Shown here piece after piece: positions 37,885-48,852 of a DNA stretch of 64,000 bases; position 1 is the stretch's first letter, and each line of letters begins with the position of its first letter. Origin of the DNA: Agaricus subrufescens (Eukaryota; Basidiomycota; Agaricomycetes; Agaricales; Agaricaceae). Location of the stretch: NCBI GenBank assembly GCA_029945375.1, contig CM057058.1, positions 2,356,001 through 2,420,000 of the forward strand, written 5' to 3'. Below the pieces are notes generated by a model, which searched no databases, was not told the origin of the DNA, and saw nothing but the letters and a program-made list of their open reading frames with translations. A program made the translations under genes and the position numbers.

Positions 37885-39641
37885 CTATACTAGTGCTGAG
37901 ATTTGAGAAGATAGCGTTAACATGTCCAAGGCACCCTTCATTCGTTGAAGTTCCGCTTGGAATTTTAGCTCGGTCAAGACCTTTTTATGTAGCCGCACGA
38001 ACAACGAATCAATAAGCGGTGCTTGTCCGATAACAGATTGATACATATCTATTCATCTATCAAGACAACTCCGAACAATCTGGGAACTTGAGAACTCACC
38101 AATCACGACTCTTGCGACGTCGCACACCAGTTCACCAAAGCGTGGATCAGTCACATGCTTTAGAAGTAATCTAAGAACTGGCTCAAGTAGAACATCATCC
38201 CGTCCAGCCAGCGCGATTTTCAGTCCGTCACGATGTATGAGCTCTTGAATTAGAGAGAAAGTTGTCGTTGGAGTAACACCCTGATATGCATGTTAGCGGT
38301 GTGATTGTAACAACAGACAAGCCACCTGCCTTTTTAAGAACTGCATCCAGGGCTGCAGAGTATTTGAAGGCTTTAAGAAGTCGATCATAGTCCTTTAACC
38401 TTTTTCGCCGTCGCTGCTCTACCACAAGTTCATTCGGGTCTCCTTTACCCTTCGGCCTACTTTTATCCTTCAGGCGCCCTTGTCCAACGCCAGCCAACTG
38501 CTCTCCGAATAGTAATAGATTTCCAGACCCAGCGAGGCCGGAATTCTCTTCAGATTTTTTTGGTTGCCTCCGACGAACCGAAAGCGTGCCATCGGACATG
38601 CCTCCCACGATATGAGTCTCATCGGGCTACATACACGGATGATGAGAGCCGGCTACGACATTGTCAAAAAAGAGTCTCACAGAAATGGCTAAGCATAGAA
38701 CAGGTGCCGGATAACGCATTGTGTGTACAACCTTGTATGAACCGACATCATACACTTTTACCATGTGATCCAATCCGCCTGTTAACAGACGGCTAGCGTT
38801 CGCGTTGAGAGTCAGAGCTGTGACGGTTTTTTGATGATTAGATATTGCTCTCAAGCACCGTCCACCAGCAACCACATCCCATACACGAATGATGGGACCC
38901 GCAGAAGATATTGCAACTGTCCCAGATGGAAGCATAAGGACCTGCTCAACGGGTGCACCTGCATGCAAGTCGCCGCCCATCACCATTTCACATCCAGCCG
39001 TTCGAGTGTCAAAGAGTCGAACAGTGCCGTCATATGAACCTGTGAGAACGACATTCGGGCTTGATGGACTGAATTGACCGGCGCGCACGTAGTCGCTATG
39101 ATCGAAGAACGTGCATATTGATGCTTGAGAAGGGATATCCCAAACTTTAGCAGTTGTATCATCAGAACAGGTAAGGGCCTGGGTCGGACTCAAAGCAGAG
39201 AATTTGGATACATGGACGGGCTGTTTGTGGGAGTCGAGAGTGCGAAGAATTGCTCTGGAGTTGATGTCGAAAATCTGAGAATAGGGATTCATACCCCGGC
39301 ATATCACAGTCTGAACAAGAGCATACCTGAACCAACCCACTGTCGTCACCAGCTATAACCAATTTTCCATCGGGGCGTATGTTGCCACTTCTGGCAACAT
39401 CTTTGAATCTTGATATTGTTCGCGTAATTTTCTGAGTACGAGGAGTATACACCTGGACCCTTGTAGCGGCAGTAACCGCATAGCGATGAGGTTTGGCGGT
39501 TGAGAAGTGGACGGAGGTTATGGGAGCATATTCTTTGATAAAAACAGGATTTTTGTATTGCCTCCAATGTCTTGATTCCGAGCTGTGCTTTGAATATGTC
39601 GGCCTGTAGAACGGTTTGACGGTTGTTGGCAAAAAGTCCAT
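37885..39641 (-). CDS. UTP15: U3 snoRNP protein Utp15 (WD40, t-UTP complex)
   Basis: Utp15 belongs to the t-UTP/UtpA part of the small-subunit processome, needed for pre-rRNA transcription and 18S processing in the nucleolus. The start at 39641 gives MDFLPTTVKPFYRP, with a short strand before the propeller. WD repeats follow: HFSTAKPHRYAVTAATRVQV, GNIRPDGKLVIAGDDSG, FSALSPTQALTCSDDTTAKV, SSPNVVLTGSYDGTVRLFD, LMLPSGTVAISSAGPIIRVWD and NANASRLLTGGLDHMVKVYD. The C-terminal Utp15 domain has RRRKRLKDYDRLLKAFKYS and LKKAG, then a helical region (ELIHRDGLKIALAGRD) ending QISALV. Introns fall near 39287-39338, 38635-38700 and others in the C-terminal part. It is divergent from TCTP and convergent with CTNNBL1. 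Confidence 0.94.
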
Positions 39642-39778
39642 ATGGCTTCTTACGCGCGCGACCAAATTTGGCGACGGGTCATGTGCGCGATAAGACGATC
39701 TGATTTTTTCACCTCCAGCGCTGCCTCGTTCCACATCCCCACCATTTTCCTCTCTCCCTACCCTTCCCAACCTTCACC
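39642..39778. promoter_or_regulatory. Divergent UTP15/TCTP promoter, pyrimidine-rich next to TCTP
   Basis: The 137-bp gap between the two start codons has a long C/T tract at about 39728-39778, running straight into the TCTP ATG. CT-rich tracts of this kind are common at transcription starts of highly expressed fungal genes and in TOP-like leaders of translation genes. The UTP15-proximal half is GC-rich with GCGCG motifs. No TATA box is seen. Confidence 0.4.
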
Positions 39779-40605
39779 ATGCTCCTCTATTCAGACATCT
39801 TGACAGGAGACGAGATGTTCTCCGATGCCTTCCCTTTGTACGTAGCCTCTCATCTACAAGGATCCGATAATGACATCGACTATAGTAAAGAGATCGACGA
39901 CATCGTCTTCGAGGTAGATTGCAAAATGATTGACTCAAAATCAGGTGTACAAGTGGATATTGGTGAGTTCGGGTTATCTTAGGATTCTGTCGCTCATATC
40001 CCTTTCAGGTGCAAACCCATCCGCGGAGGAGCAGGAAGAAGCACTAGAAGAAGGTAGCACCCAGGTCAACAATGTAGTGCACTCGTTCCGTCTCCAAACG
40101 ACAAGTTTCGATAAAACGTCATACAAAACTTACCTCAAGGTCGGTTCCAACTGTCCGCATCTCCGAAAGGAACTCTCCCCAACGCCACCCACTAGTCATA
40201 CATGAAAGCTGTCTCGACGGAACTCAAAAAGACCGACGCTGACCGGGCAGCCGTGTTTGAAAAGAAGGCCATAGACTACGTCAAGAAGGTCCTCGCGAAC
40301 TTTAAAGATTATGAATTCGTGCGCTCCAGTTACACATATCAGTATCATCCAAGTGTCTCATGTCTTTCTTTAGTACACTGGTGAAGGCATGAACCCGGAT
40401 GGCATGGTCGCTTTGCTCAATTACCGCGTGAGTCCTCTTATCGAGACTGAATAATGGTGCCTAATTATCGTGATATCGATCTATAGGAGGATGGCATTAC
40501 ACGTAAGTCTAATGCACAGAACATTTTGTGGATGGTGTGCTGACTGTCTTATATGCAGCGTACCTGACCTTTTGGAAGGATGGTTTGAAGCAAATCAAGC
40601 TCTAG
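39779..40605 (+). CDS. TMA19: Translationally controlled tumour protein homologue
   Basis: TCTP is a small abundant cytosolic protein associated with ribosomes and microtubules and implicated in growth control and stress. The start at 39779 gives MLLYSDILTGDEMFSDAFP, the family N-terminus. Next come DDIVFEVDCKMI, then GANPSAEEQEEALEE, the TCTP signature region VNNVVHSFRLQTTSFDK, the helical hairpin (KKTDADRAAVFEKKAIDYVK) and the final strands [28 protein letters not shown]. Several short introns split the gene, including one directly after DGIT. Predicted length is near the usual ~168 aa. GCP3 begins only 98 bp after the stop, so the two genes are tandem and very close. Confidence 0.96.
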
Positions 40606-40703
40606 ATAGTAGTTGTATGCTGATCAACGATACATGTGACCCTGTGATATATGTATGACGCTAATAAAAGCAGCGGTCGCGGTCAGCGACTGAGTGTATA
40701 TCC

Positions 40704-43700
40704 ATGACCAGTCTATCCACCAGTTTGGAGTCTCTTGTCAGCCTCCTAGTACCTTTATCGCGGAGCAACCAGCATTTACATCAAGAGCTCCTTGTACAGT
40801 GTCAGGATATCCTGAACAGGTCCGGGTGATTTATACCTTCCTTCTTTTATCATTTTGACGGTCCGCCAGTCACATTGGGCGAGGACGCAGCAATGACCTG
40901 GGGCACCTAGTTGATATCATCAAGAAACAGTGTAAGTATAGCTGGGGAAAACAATCTCCTAACTGACGCGTCCCAGTGCTGCAAGCGTCGTCTAGTGGAG
41001 GAGCGGACGCGCTAAAGTTTACGAACCTTGTTTCGCGTCTGCTCGACCAAGTGAGTGGGAACATTTCCCCAACTTTTTTCCAGTTTCAACAACACAAGTA
41101 TCCAGCCCCTCCTCGATAAGAAGCAGGAATCAATCGCCTTCCTACATTCTTTGGCGAGCTCGGCAACACATCCAAAAATTGTATCAACTGTGCTCCCTTC
41201 CCTCGCCCCTCCGCCATCAAGAGATGCGACCACCTCGCCTGCCAGCCCTTCATCTCCCCGAACCCCCACGCCTGCGCAACCAACAAAAGCTCAAATACTG
41301 CAAGATTATCGCAAGTCCAGGGGCTATGTCCACATCTCGGAAAGACTACTTCTACGCGATGCTTTATATCTCCTCCAGGGTATCTCAGGCAAATACGTGA
41401 AAATATCTTCTCCGGATGAAGGGAATCGTATTGTTTTCTTAGATGATTCTGTCAGTACTCCACGTTCCTTTTCATTCTTCAAGTTCTTATATCCCTAGAA
41501 AAATGTTATACCTGCGCCAGCAAAGGTCCTGATCAACCGATTAGCAGAACTGGGTCAAATTTACGGACGTGTGGACTCCTTCATACGCCAGCGTGAATCT
41601 GCTGCGGAAGTTGGCATGATCGAGCAAAGTCTTTGTCACCACCTACAAGCTCAGCTGACAGAGTACTACCGTCTGATAGCTGTGCTAGAGACTCATATGT
41701 CTCAAGATGATAATTCGCAAGCTTCAGCAGAGGGATCCAAGAACCATTCGGGCCTATCGCTTCGTCGCCTAGATGTTTGGATAAATGAGTGGCGGATGAG
41801 GATGCAAATGATGAGTGTGTGTGTGGAGGGAGCAAAAAGTATGCTGATAATCTCCTTATGCGATTGCTCGTTGACCTTGTCCCAAAGGAGCACATGGAGG
41901 AGCCCTTGTAAATCTTATACACTCATATACCAACAATGGCGATCCTTTCATACGAAGCTTTACCGACAAATTATTGGAAGAAGTGAGGGTTCCCTGCAAT
42001 CTAATTTCTTTCTCTGAATTTTGAAATTCAAAGGTTTCCCGACCCTTCTTCTCCACACTACACAGGTGGTTATTCTCGGGGGAACTCTATGACCCTTTCG
42101 CGGAATTCTTTGTTTCTGTAGACTCAGAATTAGGTTCTATCCCTCTCGGACATCCATCCTCCGGAATGGCGCATAATTTGTCAAGCGACGGTGGAATTGA
42201 TAAGTTTGGAAATGAAGGTGAAGATTACTCTGGCGTGAAGGAAGACGGCCTCAAATTATGGGATACGAAGTATCGCTTTCGTCAGGAAATGTTGCCCATG
42301 TTCGTTGGTGATGCTTTCGGGAAAAAGGTAATTGTACTATGAGGACTGACCAATTAGATTACTAAGTGTGGGCTATTAGATTTTCTCGACAGGGAAGAGT
42401 TTGAACTTTATTCGTTATTCTTGTCATGACAGTGATTGGGTCGTCACAAGAGAAAAGATGAGCAACTCAAAAGGCCGTAAGTCGCTAGTTGTAAAGTTTC
42501 CTTCTCCCGCTCAAAGTATCTCAGAACTACAGTACAACGATATTGCGGGACTTGAAAGGTCAATTGATATCGCCTACAGTATCGCAAGTAGACGGTTATT
42601 CGAGGTCTTCATTGACAAATTCAAACTACTCGATCATCTCAACGCTTTAAGAGACTACTTGATGCTTGGGCACGGTGACTTCGCAGACCAGCTCATGGAG
42701 ACCCTGGAGTAAGTTTGTTCTTATACTCAAGACTATTGTTGATAATAGTGTGCCTAAGGTCTAGCTTGGCACGACCAGCCAATACGCTCTATCGACACAA
42801 TCTCACTGCTACTCTAGAGTCCGCTATACGTTCTTCAAGTGCACAACATGATCCAGCAGACGTCCTTAGACGCTTAGACGCTCGAATGTTAGAATATTCA
42901 CATGGCGAGATTGGTTGGGACGTCTTCACACTGGAGTACAAAGTTGACTCGCCTATCGATACTGTCTTGGATTCTGAGTCCATTGAGAAGTACCTAAAGC
43001 TCTTCCGACACTTGTGGCAGTTGAAACGGGTGGAACTTGCTCTGAATAAAGGATGGATGCGCGTAACAAGTGGAGTACGATCATTTTTGAAGGTTCCTGG
43101 TAGGTTAACATTTCTGGTGATATGGAGCGACTGCCTTGTCTAATATGACCACTAGGCTTGAATCAAGATTGGCATCGTATACGACTTGCAACAGCAGAGA
43201 TGGTCCATTTCGTCCGCCAGATGCAGGCTTACTGTCGACTCGAAGTTATAGAGTGCTCTTGGAAAAATCTCATGGATTTTCTTAATAAGAAGGAAGGAGA
43301 TTTGGATGCCTTGATCGAGGCACATCGTATTTATCTTGACCGTATGATCAAGAAAATATTCCTACTGAGTCCTAAGGTTGGGAAGGAGGTATGTTTTACC
43401 TTATGAAGTGACGCCGGCCTGCGACTGACTATATGAAAAGGAAAATATCATCAATCAAGTCCGAGAGGTTTTCGGTATTATTCTACAATTCCGGCTTGCC
43501 ACTGTGCGTGTGCCCAGTTTCTTATTCTTATGTATCTCATACTCAAACACTCTAGGATCGCTTTTACAACTACTGTTTGTCGGAATCGTCGCGGAGGGAT
43601 CAAGAACTCGATGCACAACGTGTATGATGTCTTGTATTTTCTTCCTGGTAACTTTTTCACATACTCTATGTTTAGGGCATCCACACTGGGGTACCGCAGG

Positions 43701-43894
43701 GGTCGTCAGACTCATTGTCGGAGATATCGGGACATTTGAAGGAATATCAAACCACATTCACTGATCGTGTCCAGTCAATCATCTTGCACCTGCAGAGTCA
43801 TCCAGATCTGGACTGCCGGTTTTTAGGTATCCGGCTCTCTTTCTCAGAATTTTATAAAACAAGAAAGGATCAGCTCCAAGCCTCGAAGGCGTAG
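40704..43894 (+). CDS. SPC98: Gamma-tubulin complex component 3 (Spc98/Alp6)
   Basis: GCP3 with GCP2 and gamma-tubulin forms the small complex that nucleates microtubules at spindle pole bodies. The start ATG at 40704 yields MTSLSTSLESLVSLLVPLSR. GRIP1 follows: LLLRDALYLLQGISGKYVKI, then LAELGQIYGRVDSFI, CHHLQAQLTEYYRLIAVLE, LSLRRLDVW, WLFSGELYDPFAEFFV and KYRFRQEMLPMFV. GRIP2 follows with LLDHLNALRDYLMLGHGDF, ANTLYRHNLTATLESAIRSS, HGEIGWDVFTLEY, FRHLWQLKRVELALN and EMVHFVRQMQAYCRLEVIEC. The C-terminus RFLGIRLSFSEFYKTRKDQL matches GCP3 rather than GCP2, which is why I assign subunit 3. At least ten introns are present. The protein ends QASKA at 43892-43894. A disordered Ser/Pro/Thr linker (about residues 120-150) precedes GRIP1. 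Confidence 0.9.
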
Positions 43895-44052
43895 CAGACA
43901 CATTTATAACTTCCATTTAGTCACAACTTGTCATCACACTTGCGCGCCATCATTAAGCACCATGAAAAAGAATTATAATAGGAAGAAATAAACAAAGCCT
44001 ACTAGGATACATTTTTCATGAAAAAAAGACAAACGAAGAACAAGAAACGCTT

Positions 44053-45767
44053 TCAAAGCTCCTCGTGTGCTACAGTTTCCTCGGCTGGAGGTGCGCTCAC
44101 TGGGGTCTGTGCTGCGTCATGGTCACCAGCGGGAACTTCCTCAGCCTTCTCAACAGGCTTCGCCTTCTCAGGAATCACCAGAGAGTTTTTGGCGTGCTCT
44201 TCAGCGAAGGCAACCAAGCTTTCTAGGGAACGATCACCCTCATAATCGATGAATTCGCGAGAACCGGCAGCCTTGAATTTCAAAGTCGGGAATCCTTGAA
44301 CGCGGAAGGGAACGCTAGCGGGAAGGTCATTCTCAGTAGCCTCCATCTTGGCACTGTGGGCAGCGGTGATAAGTCAAGTATGAATAAGGCAACGAAAAAC
44401 GATACTGACATGACAATTTTATCCTTGATGGCAGCAAACTTGTCACCGAGGGAATCCCAGGTGGGTTTCAGACGCTTGCAGTGACCACACCAGGTAGCAT
44501 AGAACTCGATGAAGACATCCTTAGAATCGTCAAACACAACCTCCTCAAAGTTCTTTCCAACAACAACATAGACACTTTCGTCTTGAGTTTCGGGAATAGG
44601 TTCGCTCTTGAGTGAAGGCTCGAGCTCTCCCTTGACGTATTGTTCAACCCACAGGGAAACGATTTCGCTTGTGATCTCCTTGGACTGGTCAAGGGGGTAC
44701 TTGAGTTGTTTTTGAAGGTTCTGGACAACGAAAGCGGGGTATTTCGCCTCGAGGAGGTTGAGGGCACGACCGTGATCACCGAATTTAACCGCGTCTATCC
44801 AAACAAAGTTGACTTTAGACTTGAACTTCTTCGCAATGGGGCGCATCATGTCAATAAGCTTGTCCTTGTCCTCAGAGCTAGGGTCGAGGAACAAGTATGC
44901 AAGGGGCTTGCCGCTGTTAGCGTAAACAGCGTAGTTCTCTCCGTTAACCTCATCGATGATGGGAACCGCCAACTCATTAACCCATTCACTAATCTCCTCG
45001 ACACTGAGGTCAGAGACGGGGTGAGGGAATTCGGTGCGGGGCTCATCAAATGAACGGTAGACAACCATAGCAGGTGGCTTGACGCCAGCAGCTTCAGCAT
45101 TAGCTGACTCGGTAGATAGACCAAAGAGGTAGTCGTCACGATGTTTTTCGGCAACAGTGTTGAATACCAATGCAGGTTCAGATTCAGATGAGGGAAGGTA
45201 GGCAACGACGACAATCTTGTCAGACTTGATGAATTCGTCGTGTTTAGCGGGGGTGACCTCAGAAACAGCAGGGAGAGATTGTCTATAAGAAAATCATGAG
45301 GATGAATGTAATGTATCACAAATAAATTGTGCTCACTTGATCATGTAGCTGATAATACCGTCGGCCTTACGAGGGCCAGAATAGTCGCCAGGAGTACCAT
45401 TCTTGTAGACTTTGAGCGTACTATTGACAGTGTCAATTCCGACGAGAAAGCGGATCATTAACTTGACCTACGGGTAACCCTGAACGCCATTGCTCTGACA
45501 GAGCTCGGCCTCTTCGACACAGTCGACCTTGGCGAGCTTGATGTCTTTTTCTTTCAGAGCTGTGGCTGCCTCCTCGTAGTGAGGAGCCAGCGCTTTGCAG
45601 TGACCGCACCATGGAGCGAAAAACTCGACGAGCATGAGAGGCTCCGCCGCGACGGACTCCTCAAAGGTTTTGGCAGTTAGACTGATGACATCAGAGTCTG
45701 CATCGGCAAAGACCAATGAAGCAAGGGCAAGGAGTGAAGCGGAGGTTGTAAGGGAACACAAACGCAT
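44053..45767 (-). CDS. PDI1: Protein disulfide isomerase (ER, HEEL terminus)
   Basis: A classical a-b-b'-a' PDI that forms and rearranges disulfides in the ER lumen. A signal peptide ([21 protein letters not shown]) is followed by the first thioredoxin domain with APWCGHCK, the redox-inactive b and b' domains (from the [10 protein letters not shown] region to [10 protein letters not shown]) and the second active site [12 protein letters not shown]. An acidic, Pro/Ala-rich tail ends in HEEL. Both CGHC motifs are intact. The last four residues differ from the usual fungal HDEL; HEEL should still act as a weaker retrieval signal. Two or three introns are present, near 44350-44410, 45280-45340 and 45440-45475. 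The upstream region carries a TGACGTGTCA element and a TATA box. Confidence 0.95.
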
Positions 45768-45805
45768 GGTGGAAACGGGTAAAGGGAAGGAATAGTAAAA
45801 GTCGA

Positions 45806-45836
45806 TTTATAAAGCACTCGAACTTCTGACGTGTCA
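45806..45836 (-). promoter_or_regulatory. PDI promoter: TATA box and UPR-like element
   Basis: Reading toward the PDI gene, TGACGTGTCA (palindrome-like, 45827-45836) precedes CTTTATAAA (45806-45814) and the ATG at 45767. TGACGTG is the core bound by Hac1/XBP1-type bZIP factors in unfolded-protein-response promoters, and PDI genes are standard UPR targets. The sequence is direct; binding is inferred. Confidence 0.5.
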
Positions 45837-46000
45837 GTTTGATGGGCAGACTTACTAGGCCGGCCTTTCCCCGGAGCTCAAGTCTTTTTAACACCCAAGC
45901 ATATTGTCATGCGGGGCCTCTTCGGTAGACGGCGTGATGGACGACGTGGCGGTCACCAAACTATTCATTAATACGTAATATTACTCTAGGCATAGCTCAT

Positions 46001-47528
46001 CTACAAACATTTCAGGTCAAAATTACTCCCCGTTTTGCGCCCACTGCTATATTGCTTCGGAGAGGGCCTGAATTCCCGGGGCGGCGGAAAGGCACTAACA
46101 GGGAAAGTGTGTGCTCCTGAACTGGGAGGTGGGGAGGGGACTGTCAGAGAGCAAAATAATGTATAAGTCTCTTTCCCAATCAATCAACTGCTTTGCTTAC
46201 TTTTTCGGCCGGGAAGAGATGTCCCGTTATGTTGTGGAATTGGTGCGACCTGTGTGGGAGTGACACGCCTCACATGGGAATTCAAAGGGGAGCCACCAAA
46301 TGATCCTGGAATACTAGGCGCGAGCGGTGCATTCCTCTCAGGTGCAGCAGGTACAGTACGCGCAATGGACGCGGGCCTGGAGGGCGGGGGCGGAGGCGCA
46401 CGCGGCGGAGGCTCGGGTGACGCTGAACGACGGGAAACCGGCGGCTGGACCTCAGACAACACCCGAACCCTAGAAGGAGGTGCAGGTAGACCATCCAGCG
46501 GCTTGCGTCCTGGTGGAGGGGGAACAGCTCGAGATGAAGCAGATACGGCACTCAAAGGACGCGGGGGAGGAGGGGGAGGGGCTGGTCTGCCAGGTAGACC
46601 GGGGACTGGCCGACCCGGCGATTGAGTAGATGAAGCATTCGTGGATGGGATACTGATACTTGGACGTGAAGCAGATGGACGACCCACAGGTGATCCGGTT
46701 TTGGGCGAACCAGTTCTGGGCGGAATGGCGGGTGGCGGTGTGGCGATCCTCGGTGGAGTGGAGCTGCGGGCAGGCGGGGGTGGACGGCGCGGGGGAGTTG
46801 GGACAGACCTCGGGGGCGGAGGCGGTACAGCCCGAGCAGATAGACCCGGCGCCGGTTTATGGGGTGCAGGTTCCTGAGGTACACTTCGGGGAGGGGGCAC
46901 CGGTCTTGAGGGGGTGGTTGGAGGTCGCGGGGGAGCAGGCGGTGCGGCTCGGGTGACGGGTGAAGGTACCCGTCGAACTGGGGAAGGTACCCGTCGAGCG
47001 GGGGAGGGTACTCGTCGCGCTGGGACTGGGACTGGCCGCGCTGGGGCAGGTACTGGTCGCGCTGGGGTAGGCACTGGGACCGCGCGTGCAGGAGCTGGAG
47101 GAGGCACAGCCCGCCCCGGGACAGGAGGCGCCGGGACAGACGGTCTGGCTGGCTGCTCTTCGACCTGAGGCCTGTTGGCCTTGGGGACTGCGGGCGGCTT
47201 TCCGAGTGCTGGAGGTTTAGCTGGGTCCTGTAATCAGCCAAGTCGACAAAGAATCAATCGCTCATCATCACCAACCTTGGTTGCCCTGCCCGGCGGGCTT
47301 GAGCTTGGGCATGCCTCCAGCGAACAGCGCACCCAGCTGCGGTGGACCACCCATGGGTGGCCCGCCGCCGCCGCCACCGAGCGAGGGCGCCGAAGCGATG
47401 GCTGGGCCCCGTCCAGCGCCGCCACCACCTTTTCCAGCGTCTATCGCCGGGGCACTACGGTCATTAGTGGTGGCTTTCTTGAGAGACTTTCCTGCCTGAA
47501 TTTGCTTGAGTAGTTCGGAGGAAGCCAT
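46001..47528 (-). CDS. VRP1: Verprolin/WIP homologue (WH2 actin-binding, Pro-rich)
   Basis: Verprolin binds actin monomers and WASP (Las17) to drive cortical actin patches and endocytosis. Exons 47528-47276, 47220-46201 and 46140-46001 splice to 1413 nt (470 aa). The N-terminal WH2 motif is visible (LLKQIQAGKSLKKATTNDRS), followed by a Gly/Pro loop and FAGGMPKLKP. About 330 residues of Pro-rich sequence follow, with runs of 5-6 prolines and a tandem 7-residue repeat (ARRVPSP). The C-terminal WASP-binding region is recognisable from the conserved FPPPREF...KQYSSGRKTGS. The second acceptor was chosen (CCCAG before 47220) because the more upstream AG gives a stop. Base composition is strongly GC-rich from the proline codons, which also produces long spurious reading frames on the other strand. 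The assignment is firm on domain order. Confidence 0.9.
46955..47065 (-). repeat. 21-bp tandem repeat inside VRP1
   Basis: About five imperfect 21-bp units encode ARPVPAP, ARPVPVP, ARRVPSP, ARRVPSP and VRRVPSP. Adjacent units differ by only a few bases, so the array probably varies in copy number between strains. The edges are approximate. Confidence 0.65.
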
Positions 47529-47650
47529 GGGAGAACCTGAGGAGAATTTGGGAGATCGCGCTGACGTATATACTTATATTGTTTCACACACGTGGTGCAT
47601 CCGCAGTACCGAGTGAATCAATTATGAGCTATCCTACTGTAACACCATGT

Positions 47651-48470
47651 CTAGTAAGGCTTGCGGCGGTTCTTCTTCAGCTCCTGCTCGAGCTGCTTGG
47701 CCTTACGGTGGCCAATCTCTACCGGTCGTATCGCCGTATTGTCTGCCTTTTTGAGCTTCACTGGCCGGTTACCAACATATTTGCCTAAACCCCATACTTC
47801 TGAGATGGCCTGTTTCAACATCCTCAAAAAGCGACACTCACCATCCATCTCCTTCCAAGCCTTCAAAAAGTCTTCAGGGTCAGAAAATGCGACAAAACCG
47901 TATTTGGCCTAAAAAAAATAACTCAGAACCTTGGCAAAGGAGGCAAGGTCCACGACACACCTTTCCACTAAGACGATCACGAATCACCCGTGCCTTTTGG
48001 AAGGATGTATACTTGTTGAATGCGTTGGCTAACACATCGTCCGAAACGTCGTTACTGAGATCGCCAACAAATAAACGGAACCATGCTGGAAGTAGAGATA
48101 AGAGTCATCCCCGGGCATCTGGCTTGAACGTCAACTCACAAGGATTCCACTCCAACAAAGTCTGGTCTTCCCAAACCTTTCCTCCACCTTTACGCAAAAC
48201 TGTCGTCCGCTTCCCGCCTTTTGCCAACTTTCCTCCCGCCCCTCCGCGTTTATCGATCGCAGCACCGGGGACATACACACTTTGTTGAGCTACGATACCG
48301 ACATCATATTCATAGGCATTCGCCGGAACCGGTGCGGGCTGGGATGATGACGACCCAGGAAGCGGGAAAGACGATGACGACCCATGATAACCCTTGTAGT
48401 ACGAGTTGGCGTCGTAGTTGCCTTGTTGTCCGTAAGAGTACGGATAAGACTGGTTGGAGTAAGGATCCAT
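47651..48470 (-). CDS. RBM42-like RNA-binding protein (single RRM)
   Basis: The start at 48470 gives a Tyr/Ser/Gly-rich N-terminus (MDPYSNQSYPYSYGQQG), then a linker with IVAQQSVYVPGAAIDKRGG, GKVWEDQTLLEW and the RRM. The RNP2-like strand is RLFVGDLSNDV and the RNP1-like strand is KAKYGFVAFSDPEDF, followed by GKYVGNRPVKL and a basic C-terminal helix (KQLEQELKKNRRK). This order matches metazoan RBM42, an RNA-binding protein linked to hnRNP K and splicing; no function can be read for the fungal form. Three introns (near 47780-47840, 47909-47960 and 48086-48138) interrupt it. Its start is divergent from RPL5. Confidence 0.85.
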
Positions 48471-48852
48471 GGATATCTTGTCTTTGCTACGTCAAAAAAC
48501 TGGATGTACGTACGCGGCAATGACGATGGGGAAAGAAGAGAGTTCGTGGTCGTGGTCGTGGTCAATGGTTGGTAGTGCGCATCCGCACTGCCTGAAGTGC
48601 TCAATTATGTAAGCTTCCAAATTTGGATACTGCTGATGGCCTCCAACTACACAAACCCTAGCACCCCCCGTTGCTGTCGCCAACGCCGCCCCCCTCAAGG
48701 TATGTCAAGCTACTACACGATCTCTGGACTGCCCGCACCAAGTGTATGCTGGATCTGCCAAATCCAAGCAGAACTGGTTCACATTCTGGATGGATTGCAC
48801 TGCTTGGGCTGCGATGACCATACACATCAGTTTCTAACCCTCCATCTCGCAG
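48471..48852. promoter_or_regulatory. Divergent RBM42/RPL5 region: telo-box, tandem CGTGGT, and RPL5 5'-UTR intron
   Basis: 382 bp between the two coding starts. A tandem array of CGTGGT units lies at 48545-48562. A telomere-like AAACCCTA box lies at 48653-48660; AACCCTA motifs bound by Tbf1-type proteins are known in ribosomal-protein promoters of several fungi. A donor AAG|GTATGT at 48700 and acceptor CGCAG at 48852 outline a 153-nt 5'-UTR intron whose acceptor touches the RPL5 ATG. All of this is visible in the sequence; function is inferred. Confidence 0.5.

Noticed and set aside
44640..45053. 137-codon plus-strand frame
   Set aside because: It lies fully antisense to conserved PDI b/b' domain sequence and has no recognisable motif.
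46254..47168. Several Gly-rich plus-strand frames
   Set aside because: They are complements of the proline codons of verprolin. They have no domain, while the minus strand has WH2 and WASP-binding motifs at its ends.
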